This document shows, in pieces, positions 27,895 through 35,703 of a stretch of DNA of 57,650 nucleotides. The position numbers and the translations under genes were made by a program. The stretch is from Alphaproteobacteria bacterium (lineage in GTDB: Bacteria; Pseudomonadota; Alphaproteobacteria; JAGOMX01): positions 1-57,650 of the forward strand of contig JAGOMX010000007.1 of NCBI GenBank assembly GCA_017993335.1. Direction: 5' to 3'. Numbering within the stretch: the stretch's first letter is position 1; each line of letters opens with the position of its first letter. The notes below the pieces were generated by a model. The model ran no database searches and was not told where the DNA came from. It was given only the letters and a program-made list of their open reading frames with translations.

Positions 27895-29709
27895 TTACTT
27901 CCGTGCTTCTCTTTTTCTTTGGTTAGGATCAAGAGCGCGTTTGCGCAGACGAATGGATTTGGGTGTCACCTCTACCAATTCATCATCCGCAATATAGGAA
28001 ATGGCTTGCTCCAAAGTCATGAGTTTTGGCGGTGTTAAACGAACCGCTTCATCCTTACCGGAAGCTCGCATGTTTGTAAGTTGCTTTGCTTTTAGCGGGT
28101 TAACGTCCAAGTCGTTGTTACGGCTGTTCTCACCAATAATCATGCCCTGGTACACGGGAACGCCGGATTCGATAAACATGATACCACGATCCTCTAAATT
28201 CCAGAGAGCGTAAGCCACAGAAGTTCCAGCATCAGTTGAAATCAGAACACCGTTACGGCGGCCTTCAATATCGCCTTTATAGGGTTGATAGTCATGATAT
28301 AGACGGCTCATAATACCGGTACCACGTGTGTCGGTCATGAACTCGTTATGATAACCGATCAAACCGCGAGAGGGGGCTAAAAAGCGCAAGCGATTCTTGC
28401 CGCCACCGGATGGGCGCATCTCTAACATTTCACCTTTACGAATACCCATCTTTTCGACCACGATACCGGAGAATTCTTCATCCACGTCAATAAAGACTTC
28501 TTCTATAGGTTCTAGTTTTTTACCCGTTCCTTCATCCGTGCGGAAGAGCACGCGGGGTCTGGAAATAGAAAGTTCAAAACCTTCGCGGCGCATCGTTTCA
28601 ATAAGTACGGACATTTGCAATTCACCACGGCCCGCAACTTCGAAGGAGTCCTTGTTATCGGATTCACGAATACTAAGGGCCACGTTACCTTCTTGTTCTC
28701 TCATTAAACGATCGCGGATCAGGCGGGAGGTTACCTTTTCACCTTCTCTACCGGCCAAAGGCGAGTCGTTGACCGCAAAAGTCATCACAAGAGTAGGTGG
28801 GTCGATAGGTTGTGCTTTCAAAGGTTCTGTTACTTCTGGCGCGCAGATAGTATAGGAAACCGTCGCCGAATCAAGGCCAGCAATCGAGACAATGTCGCCG
28901 GCTTCTGCCGATTGGACGGCTTCTCTTTTCAGGTGTCTAAACGCCATCAATTTTGTGAGTCGACCTTGACCAACTTGCTTGCCTTCTGGGTCTAGCACTT
29001 TAACGCTTTGGTTGACTTCGATTTTTCCGCTTTCAATCTTACCTGTTAAAACACGGCCCACATATGGGTCATATTCCAGAATAGTCGCCAGCATCTTCAT
29101 CGGTGCGTCGACCTCTACCTTAGGTACTGCCACATGGCGGACAATCATATCGAAAAGAGGCGACAAATCCTCACGGGCTTCGCTCAAGTCATGGACAGCC
29201 CAACCCTCGCGGGAGGATGCGTAAAGCACAGGGAAATCCAATTGTTCGGGTGTGGCATCTAACGCCACGAGCAAGTCAAAAACCTCATCCAGAACTTCGT
29301 CAGAACGGGCGTCATGGCGGTCAATTTTGTTGATAACAATAATAGGCTTTAATCCTAGTTGTAAGGCTTTAGATGTCACGAATTTTGTTTGTGGCATTGG
29401 GCCTTCTGCCGCGTCTACTAATACCACAACGCCATCGACCATGCCTAAAATTCGTTCAACTTCGCCACCAAAATCCGCGTGACCAGGTGTGTCCACGATA
29501 TTAATGCGAGAATCTTTCCACATAAGGGACGTGCATTTGGCCAGAATCGTAATACCACGTTCCCGCTCCAAATCATTGGAGTCCATAGCCCTTTCGGCCA
29601 CGACTTGGTTGTCTCTAAAAGCACCACTTTGTCTTAAAAGTGCATCTACTAATGTTGTTTTACCATGGTCTACATGGGCAATAATTGCAATGTTGCGTAA
29701 TTCCGTCAT
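27895..29709 (-). CDS. typA: Ribosome-associated GTPase TypA/BipA
   Basis: 604-residue translational GTPase of the EF-G-like group, involved in 50S assembly and stress adaptation. G1 is [10 protein letters not shown]3 is DTPGHADF, and G4 is NKIDR. Domains II, III, V and the family-specific C-terminal domain follow ([12 protein letters not shown] and [15 protein letters not shown]). The start was taken at [12 protein letters not shown]; a frame extending 19 residues further upstream does not look like family sequence. A 142-bp mobile element lies about 100 bp upstream of the start, near where the promoter should be. Confidence 0.95.
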   Translation of the reverse strand: MTELRNIAIIAHVDHGKTTLVDALLRQSGAFRDNQVVAERAMDSNDLERERGITILAKCTSLMWKDSRINIVDTPGHADFGGEVERILGMVDGVVVLVDAAEGPMPQTKFVTSKALQLGLKPIIVINKIDRHDARSDEVLDEVFDLLVALDATPEQLDFPVLYASSREGWAVHDLSEAREDLSPLFDMIVRHVAVPKVEVDAPMKMLATILEYDPYVGRVLTGKIESGKIEVNQSVKVLDPEGKQVGQGRLTKLMAFRHLKREAVQSAEAGDIVSIAGLDSATVSYTICAPEVTEPLKAQPIDPPTLVMTFAVNDSPLAGREGEKVTSRLIRDRLMREQEGNVALSIRESDNKDSFEVAGRGELQMSVLIETMRREGFELSISRPRVLFRTDEGTGKKLEPIEEVFIDVDEEFSGIVVEKMGIRKGEMLEMRPSGGGKNRLRFLAPSRGLIGYHNEFMTDTRGTGIMSRLYHDYQPYKGDIEGRRNGVLISTDAGTSVAYALWNLEDRGIMFIESGVPVYQGMIIGENSRNNDLDVNPLKAKQLTNMRASGKDEAVRLTPPKLMTLEQAISYIADDELVEVTPKSIRLRKRALDPNQRKREARK

Positions 29710-29811
29710 TTTCACCAACTCATTTCTTCTAAAGAAGCATATTGGGGGAAAAAGTACTTTTGTCAATGAAAGAAAGCAAATAAGTTGTTTGCGCAGCGAA
29801 AAAAATAGATT

Positions 29812-29953
29812 GAGACCGTTTCAAAACGTCTTTTTTGGGTGATTTCGTCGTCAAGGTTCCGCTTCCGGTGCTCACGTACGAAGAGGTACGCTGCGCTCCG
29901 GTTCTCACCTTTCCTATAAATCCCTCCAAAAAAGCCAGTTTTGAAATGGCCTC
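29812..29953. mobile_element. 142-bp non-autonomous inverted-repeat element, copy 1
   Basis: It starts GAGACCGTTTCAAAAC and ends GTTTTGAAATGGCCTC, which form imperfect terminal inverted repeats (about 28 bp, including a CTTTTTTGG block inside each). It is flanked by the direct repeat AGATT (29807-29811 and 29954-29958), a 5-bp target duplication. The centre holds a further imperfect inverted repeat around GTAC (CCGGTGCTCACGTAC ... GTACGCTGCGCTCCGG). It has no coding capacity. It is identical in length to copy 2 with one base change. Confidence 0.85.
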
Positions 29954-29970
29954 AGATTGTTTTGAAAAAA

Positions 29971-30474
29971 CTACGGCTTAATTTCGATTTTTGTACCAAC
30001 GGGGATTAAATCATATATTTCGTTTATTTCCTGATTGGAAACCACGATGCATCCCCTGGTGATATCTTGCAGTTTATGGCGAGGCGTAACCCACCAATAA
30101 TGGGGCTCTAGCCCATGAATCATGATGTCTCCACCCGGTTTATATCCTTTTTTTCGAGCGTTTTGTTTGTCTTGTTCGTTGGGGTAGGATATTTGTAAGG
30201 CCCGATGATACTTACTTTTGGGATTTTTTTTGGCGATGGTATAGATGCCTTCTGGAGTTTTAAAGTCACCTTCTCGCTCTTTATGTCCTTCCGGGGATTT
30301 TCCTATGGCTATATTGTATGTTTTAATCAATTCGTTTTGATGAAATAAACTGAGTTTTCTTTTGGCTTTTTCCACAAGAATATGGGTGCTGGCCAGCTTT
30401 TTTGGCTCTTCTTGGGGGGTCTCGCATGCGGTAAGACTTAGCATCATCGTGCCTATGATGAAAAACTTGTACAA
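29971..30474 (-). CDS. L,D-transpeptidase (YkuD domain), lipoprotein
   Basis: 167-residue periplasmic YkuD enzyme that makes 3-3 cross-links in peptidoglycan or anchors lipoproteins to it. The motif IMIHG, followed by TRGCIVVSN with predicted nucleophile Cys142, is the HG ... [ST]xGC signature. I place the start at TTG 30474: GGAG lies 8 nt upstream and the resulting N-terminus (MYKFFIIGT ... LTAC) is a good lipoprotein signal. A longer frame begins at an ATG (30507) lying inside the adjacent mobile element and would give a poorer signal peptide. Mobile-element copies sit on both sides, 18 bp after the stop and 26 bp before the start codon. Confidence 0.82.
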   Translation of the reverse strand: MYKFFIIGTMMLSLTACETPQEEPKKLASTHILVEKAKRKLSLFHQNELIKTYNIAIGKSPEGHKEREGDFKTPEGIYTIAKKNPKSKYHRALQISYPNEQDKQNARKKGYKPGGDIMIHGLEPHYWWVTPRHKLQDITRGCIVVSNQEINEIYDLIPVGTKIEIKP

Positions 30475-30499
30475 TAGATAAACTCCATAGTTACGTTTC

Positions 30500-30641
30500 G
30501 AGACCATTTCAAAACGTCTTTTTTGGGTGATTTCGTCGTCAAGGTTCCGCTTCCGGTGCTCACGTACGAAGAGGTACGCTGCGCTCCGGTTCTCACCTTT
30601 CCTATAAATCCCTCCAAAAAAGCCAGTTTTGAAATGGCCTC
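30500..30641. mobile_element. 142-bp non-autonomous inverted-repeat element, copy 2
   Basis: It has the same sequence and orientation as copy 1 apart from A instead of G at its seventh base, which makes its left end pair better with its right end. It is flanked by GTTTC on both sides (30495-30499 and 30642-30646), a different 5-bp duplication from copy 1. The two copies therefore inserted independently. It sits 14 nt upstream of the ribosome binding site of the L,D-transpeptidase gene. Confidence 0.87.
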
Positions 30642-30756
30642 GTTTCTTAAGAATAAGGATAGCCTAAGATAACTCGTGACTTCAATTGAATTTATTTGCT
30701 TATAAATGTTGTTTATGACACTTATTAATTTGTTTAATGAATGAGGAGGTAGACTT

Positions 30757-31359
30757 ATGGACTTAAACTTTAAAAAAATACTAGAAGGCTATAGCGAATT
30801 TCGTGATAAATACGCCCATGGAGATGCCTCCGTGATGAAGCTGTTATCTAGTTACGGACAAAGCCCAGAAGTGATGGTCATTGCCTGTTGTGATTCTAGA
30901 GTGGATCCAGCTCTGATTTTACAGTGCGATCCCGGCGATCTTTTTGTGGTGCGAAATGTAGCCAACATTGTGCCGCCTTATGAAAAGGATGATTCCCACC
31001 ACGGCACGAGTGCGGCTCTGGAATTTGCTATTTGTTTTTTAAAGGTCAAGCATTTAGTGCTGTTAGGCCACAGTCAATGCGGGGGTATTCAAGCCTTGCT
31101 CTCAAAAGAAAAAGGAATACATAACGACTTTATCGATAACTGGGTAAGCGTTATCGAACGGGAACATGACTGTACGCGCGACGTGGATGAATTTGCAAAA
31201 CTGGCCATCCATCAGTCCTCTGACAATTGTCTTGGGTTCCCTTGGATCCAAGAAAAAGTTGAAAAGGGTGAGTTGACGATCCATCAATGGTTCTTCGATA
31301 TTAAAGAGGGGCAGATATACCGATACTCCCAAGAACAGCAAGAATATTTGCCGCTTTAA
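30757..31359 (+). CDS. can: Beta-class carbonic anhydrase
   Basis: 200-residue cytosolic zinc enzyme interconverting CO2 and bicarbonate. The zinc ligands and catalytic dyad are visible in CCDSRVDP and GHSQCGG. The N-terminal SEFRDKYAHGD and FVVRNVANIVPPYE stretches are typical. GAGGAGG precedes the ATG. Length fits the 190-220 class. It is followed by an RND efflux operon after an 87-bp structured spacer. Confidence 0.95.
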   Translation: MDLNFKKILEGYSEFRDKYAHGDASVMKLLSSYGQSPEVMVIACCDSRVDPALILQCDPGDLFVVRNVANIVPPYEKDDSHHGTSAALEFAICFLKVKHLVLLGHSQCGGIQALLSKEKGIHNDFIDNWVSVIEREHDCTRDVDEFAKLAIHQSSDNCLGFPWIQEKVEKGELTIHQWFFDIKEGQIYRYSQEQQEYLPL

Positions 31360-31361
31360 AC

Positions 31362-31441
31362 GTGGCAACGCCCTTTCTTAACTTATATGTAATAAAGTTA
31401 TTATAAGCTTAAAAATAAGAATAAATGCCACAAGAAAGGGC
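31362..31441 (+). promoter_or_regulatory. Structured leader with alternative pairings over the RND adaptor ribosome binding site
   Basis: Two interleaved perfect inverted repeats occur: GTGGCA (31362-31367) with TGCCAC (31426-31431), and GCCCTTTCTT (31370-31379) with AAGAAAGGGC (31432-31441). The last segment contains the only ribosome binding site candidate (GAAAGGG), 5-6 nt before ATG 31447. The 10-bp helix would hide it. A smaller hairpin TAATAA/TTATTA lies in between (31390-31403). Confidence 0.45.
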
Positions 31442-31446
31442 TTTCC

Positions 31447-32502
31447 ATGAACATCAAATCCATCAGTGTGCAGCGGGCTGTTTTGTTTTTTGTGCTTCTG
31501 GTGCTTGTCCTGGTTGGTTATAAGGTTTATCACGCCAATCGTGAACCGGACATAAAAAAGGCTTCAGCCATCCGTGTGACGGTCGTGTCTCCCGTGGAAA
31601 AAATAGTTAAGGATAAATTGACCGCAACGGGCGTGACGCTTCCGAAAGAGGACGTTATTGTCACAACCGAATTATCTGGGCTGCGTGTGAAAAAAGTCTT
31701 TGGGGATATAGGGCAAATTGTTAAGGCGGGTGATGTGTTGGCTGAACTCGACAATGAGACCCTAACCAATGTGTTGACCCAAGTAGAGAGCGAACACGAG
31801 CGTATACAAGATGAATTTATACGCACCGAAAAACTAAAAGGCTCAGGAGTTGTCAGTAAGGCGCAAATTCAGCAAAAGCAAACCGCACTGGAAATTGCAA
31901 AGCTTAAGCTGGATGAAGCCAAACTTAACTTGAAGCGTACACGAGTGATTGCCCCTGTTGACGGTGTCATCTACGAGCGTAAAGCAGATATCGGGGAGCT
32001 CGCCGCGGCGAATCAGCCCTTATTCCGCATGTCTCAAGATGGCTGGATCGAGTTTGAGGCGAAGATAGCTGAATCAGATTTTAAAAAAGTTAAGCCAGAA
32101 ATGTCAGCTTTTATAAATCTGACGGGTTATGAAAAGCCGTTGTTGGGGAAAATTCGTTTCGTAACGCCAGCGATTGATCCTTCGAGTCGATTGATTATTG
32201 TGCGCATTTCTTTTGAGGAAAAACCATCTCTTCCTGTCGGTTTATTTGGAAATGTGGAGATTCATCTGGGGGAGCTAAAAGGGTTGTCGATTCCAGCTTC
32301 TGCCTTACAACAAGATAGTCAGGGGTTGTTTGTTTGGAAACTAGGTCCAGAAAATAAGGTGCACAGGTTACCTGTCGAACCTTTTTATCAAGATCCAGAA
32401 AATTTGCTGATTCAAAATCTGTCGGAGGATATGCAAATCATTGCCAAGGCAGGTGCTTTCGTTAATGAAGGTGAAGTCGTAATTCCTGTGAAAGGTAGCT
32501 AA
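31447..32502 (+). CDS. RND efflux periplasmic adaptor (membrane-fusion protein)
   Basis: 351-residue HlyD/AcrA-type adaptor. It has an N-terminal membrane anchor (about 9-26), split lipoyl halves (VFGDIGQIVKAGDVLAELD and RVIAPVDGVIYERKADIGE), a short hairpin coil between them and a beta-barrel domain. It would couple the RND pump encoded 2 bp downstream to an outer-membrane channel. No channel gene is adjacent; the TolC-family gene at 128-1963 is a candidate partner. Substrate unknown. Confidence 0.92.
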   Translation: MNIKSISVQRAVLFFVLLVLVLVGYKVYHANREPDIKKASAIRVTVVSPVEKIVKDKLTATGVTLPKEDVIVTTELSGLRVKKVFGDIGQIVKAGDVLAELDNETLTNVLTQVESEHERIQDEFIRTEKLKGSGVVSKAQIQQKQTALEIAKLKLDEAKLNLKRTRVIAPVDGVIYERKADIGELAAANQPLFRMSQDGWIEFEAKIAESDFKKVKPEMSAFINLTGYEKPLLGKIRFVTPAIDPSSRLIIVRISFEEKPSLPVGLFGNVEIHLGELKGLSIPASALQQDSQGLFVWKLGPENKVHRLPVEPFYQDPENLLIQNLSEDMQIIAKAGAFVNEGEVVIPVKGS

Positions 32503-32504
32503 TC

Positions 32505-35500
32505 ATGCGGATGTCCATTTCCACATGGTCGATCAAGAATCCCATTCCACCGATTTTACTGTTTCTGGTGCTAACCGTTGCCGGGATTTATGCCTATATT
32601 CAACTTCCCATTAATAATATGCCAAGTATTGTTGTGCCATTGGTTTCTACGAGTGTTTCCCAGCCAGGGGCTTCGGCGGAAGAGTTAGAATCACAAGTGA
32701 CGCGTTTAGTGGAAAGTGCCGTTTCTGGGTTACAAGGTGTAAAGCATGTGAATTCAACGATTGTCGAAGGGGTTTCGACAACGGTTGTGGAGTTCAACCT
32801 AGAAGTACCCTTCGATCGAGCCGTAAGTGATGTGCGCGATTCAATTGCGGCCATTCAAGATAAATTTCCAAAAACAACGCAAACGCCTATCGTAAAACGC
32901 ATAGATGTGGATTCGGGGACCTTATCGGTTTATACGGTGGAGGCTCCCGAGATGCGCTTGGATGATTTGAGCTGGTTTATTGACGATACGCTGACCCGGG
33001 AAATGCTTTCGGTACCAGGAATGGCGGAGGTAAAAAGACAAGGCGGGGTCGATAACGAAGTTACAATCACTTTAGACCCTATAAAACTTCAAGCTCTCGG
33101 CGTGACGGCAGCCTCTATAAGCCGTAGCCTTGCCCTGACAAATATTGATCTGCCGGGTGGTATGCTGCGGGTTTCTGGAACTGAATATACCTTAAGAACC
33201 TTAGGTAATGCCAAAACAATAGAGGCGTTAAAAGATATCCGATTGCCGTTGGCTGGAAACCGTTATGTGCGCTTGGGAGACCTAGGGCATATTTCTATGG
33301 GGTCGGAAGATATTCGAAATATTTCGCGCCTGGAGGGTAAGCCTGTTGTCACGATGACTCTCTATCGCAATAAAAAAGCCAGCGACATACAGGTATCTGA
33401 AGCGATAAAAGAAAAAATACAAGGGTTGAAGAAGGAGTATCCCGGCGTATCTATTACTGAGATATTTTCTATCGTCCCTGTCACCAAGCGAAATTTTGAC
33501 TCTACGATGATGAATTTTTTTGAAGGTGCTTTGCTGACCATAATGGTGGTGTTTTTCTTCCTGCGGGATTCCCGTGCCACATTTATTGCCGCTGTTGCTA
33601 TACCCCTGTCCGTTATACCGACATTTTTGTTTCTGTATCTTTTTGATTATTCTTTGAACGCGGTCAGCTTATTAGGCATATCCTTGGTTACCGGTGTTTT
33701 GGTGGATGATGCCATTGTCGAAATCGAAAATATTCACAGGCATATGCGAGAAGGCAAAACGCCTTATGTGGCGGCGATGGAGGCGGCGGATGAAATTGGT
33801 TTAGCTGTGGTTGCCACGACTATGGTTATCTGTGCTGTTTTTCTACCTGTAAGCTTTATGGCCGGCATACCTGGTCAGTATTTCAGGCAATTTGGCTTAA
33901 CAGTGGCGGTGGCAGCGTTCTTTTCTTTGGTCGTCGCCAGAACGTTAACGCCTATGCTGGCTGCATACCTGCTGAAATTTCCAGAGCATGAAGATAAGCA
34001 AGACGGGTTCTTTTATCGGACCTATCACCAGTTGTTGGAATGGACGTTGACGCATCGTTTAAAAACAATGGCGATGGCTTTTGGGTCTATGGTTTTTTCT
34101 TTGAGTTTGATTCCCTTTCTTTCTACCGGGTTTATTCCGGCCGAAGATTTGGCTCAATCGAGCCTATCTATTGAATTGCCTAGTGGTTCTACGCTCGAAG
34201 AAACCGATGCGATGGCCCAAAAAGTGGGGGACATTATACGGCAAAATAAGGAAGTCTTGTATGTGATGACGACCGTTGGTGGATCCGCCGTCTCTACAGG
34301 AAGGCCTCGTTCATCCCGGGGGTCGAGTAAGGGAATCAACGTGGCCAATTTACAGATTAAGCTTACACCTAAAAAAGAAAGATCTCTATCCCAGGCACAG
34401 TTTGAGAATAAAATTCTACCAGCCCTAAAGCAGATTCCTGATGTAAAAATCAATTTTTCCAACTCCTCCGGAGGCAAAGATATCTCTGTGGCGCTTGTTG
34501 GGGATGACGGTAAATTACTAGAGGAAACAGCTCAGGCTATTGAGAAGGAAATGCGCAATATTCCCGTGATCAGCAGTGTCAGCTCATCATCGGCTCAACG
34601 GCAACCTGAAATCATCATTACCCCTAATTATGCAAAAGCGGCTGAACTGGGGATAACCGTTGAAGCCATTAGCGAAGCCGTACGAGTGGCAACAATCGGC
34701 GATTTAGAAGCCAATTTAGCCAAGTTCAATTACGGCAGCCGCCAAATTCCTATTACGGTACACTTGCCTTCACGACAAGAACAATCTTTAGAGATGCTAA
34801 AAAATATAAAGCTACCGACCAGTACCGGCAATAGCGTCCCTTTATCCGCCATCACCAGCCTAGATTTTGCCACCGGGCCCAACACGATCGAACGATATGA
34901 CCGTCGCCGAAACATCTTCTTGCAGGCGAATCTGAACGGTGTGTCTTTGGGGGACGCGATGATTGAGGTTTATAAGTCTCCAACCCTTAAAAATTTACCC
35001 CCCGGCATCGCGGTTCGAAATACAGGGGACGCATCGATTATGAAAGAATTGTTTGCCAGTTTTGCGATCGCGATTATAGCGGGATTGTTAATGGTCTATT
35101 CCATTCAAGTTCTGTTGTATCGGGACTGGTTGCAACCCTTTTCCCGGATGGCAGCTCTTCCTCTATCTATTGGGGGCGCGTTTATCCTGCTTTTAATCAC
35201 GAATACAGATCTATCTATGCCCGCGATCATCGGTGTTCTCATGTTGATGGGAATTGCGGATAAAAACTCTATTTTGCTGGTAGATTACATGTTGGAGCTT
35301 ATTCAAAGAGGGGTGCCCCGTAGAGAGGCTATCATTAAAGCCGCGATGGTGAGAGCACGGCCTATTGTTATGACGTCTATTGCCATGATGGCGGGTATGA
35401 TGCCAATTGCCTTGAAAATCGGCACAGATTCAGAATTTCGTTCTCCCATGGCAATTGCCGTGATCGGAGGATTAGTGTCTTCCACGGCCTTAAGTCTGAT

Positions 35501-35594
35501 ATTCGTGCCCGTTATTTTCAGTTATGTACGTCAATTCGAAGATTGGCTGACCAAAAAAATAAGCCGTTATATCCATATAAACGACCAAATTTAA
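32505..35594 (+). CDS. RND-family multidrug efflux permease
   Basis: 1029-residue HAE1-like proton-driven pump with the AcrB architecture: 12 transmembrane helices and two large periplasmic loops. TM4 has GISLVTGVLVDDAIVEIEN with the paired Asp of the proton relay. The N-terminal IKNPIPPILLFLVL and the C-terminal GIADKNSILLVDY are typical. It starts 2 bp after the adaptor gene. A weak or absent terminator follows. Confidence 0.94.
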   Translation: MRMSISTWSIKNPIPPILLFLVLTVAGIYAYIQLPINNMPSIVVPLVSTSVSQPGASAEELESQVTRLVESAVSGLQGVKHVNSTIVEGVSTTVVEFNLEVPFDRAVSDVRDSIAAIQDKFPKTTQTPIVKRIDVDSGTLSVYTVEAPEMRLDDLSWFIDDTLTREMLSVPGMAEVKRQGGVDNEVTITLDPIKLQALGVTAASISRSLALTNIDLPGGMLRVSGTEYTLRTLGNAKTIEALKDIRLPLAGNRYVRLGDLGHISMGSEDIRNISRLEGKPVVTMTLYRNKKASDIQVSEAIKEKIQGLKKEYPGVSITEIFSIVPVTKRNFDSTMMNFFEGALLTIMVVFFFLRDSRATFIAAVAIPLSVIPTFLFLYLFDYSLNAVSLLGISLVTGVLVDDAIVEIENIHRHMREGKTPYVAAMEAADEIGLAVVATTMVICAVFLPVSFMAGIPGQYFRQFGLTVAVAAFFSLVVARTLTPMLAAYLLKFPEHEDKQDGFFYRTYHQLLEWTLTHRLKTMAMAFGSMVFSLSLIPFLSTGFIPAEDLAQSSLSIELPSGSTLEETDAMAQKVGDIIRQNKEVLYVMTTVGGSAVSTGRPRSSRGSSKGINVANLQIKLTPKKERSLSQAQFENKILPALKQIPDVKINFSNSSGGKDISVALVGDDGKLLEETAQAIEKEMRNIPVISSVSSSSAQRQPEIIITPNYAKAAELGITVEAISEAVRVATIGDLEANLAKFNYGSRQIPITVHLPSRQEQSLEMLKNIKLPTSTGNSVPLSAITSLDFATGPNTIERYDRRRNIFLQANLNGVSLGDAMIEVYKSPTLKNLPPGIAVRNTGDASIMKELFASFAIAIIAGLLMVYSIQVLLYRDWLQPFSRMAALPLSIGGAFILLLITNTDLSMPAIIGVLMLMGIADKNSILLVDYMLELIQRGVPRREAIIKAAMVRARPIVMTSIAMMAGMMPIALKIGTDSEFRSPMAIAVIGGLVSSTALSLIFVPVIFSYVRQFEDWLTKKISRYIHINDQI

Positions 35595-35703
35595 TCTGAG
35601 TCAATAATTGTATTAATTATAAATTAATTTTGCCTCTATTTTTCTGAATTTGATCAATATTAGTGTTATACTATATTTATGTTGTATTAATTGGTTGTTT
35701 TTT

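Noticed and set aside
29812-30641. Composite transposon carrying the L,D-transpeptidase gene between two element copies
   Set aside because: Each copy has its own different 5-bp target duplication, and no shared outer duplication exists. They fit two independent insertions better than one composite jump.
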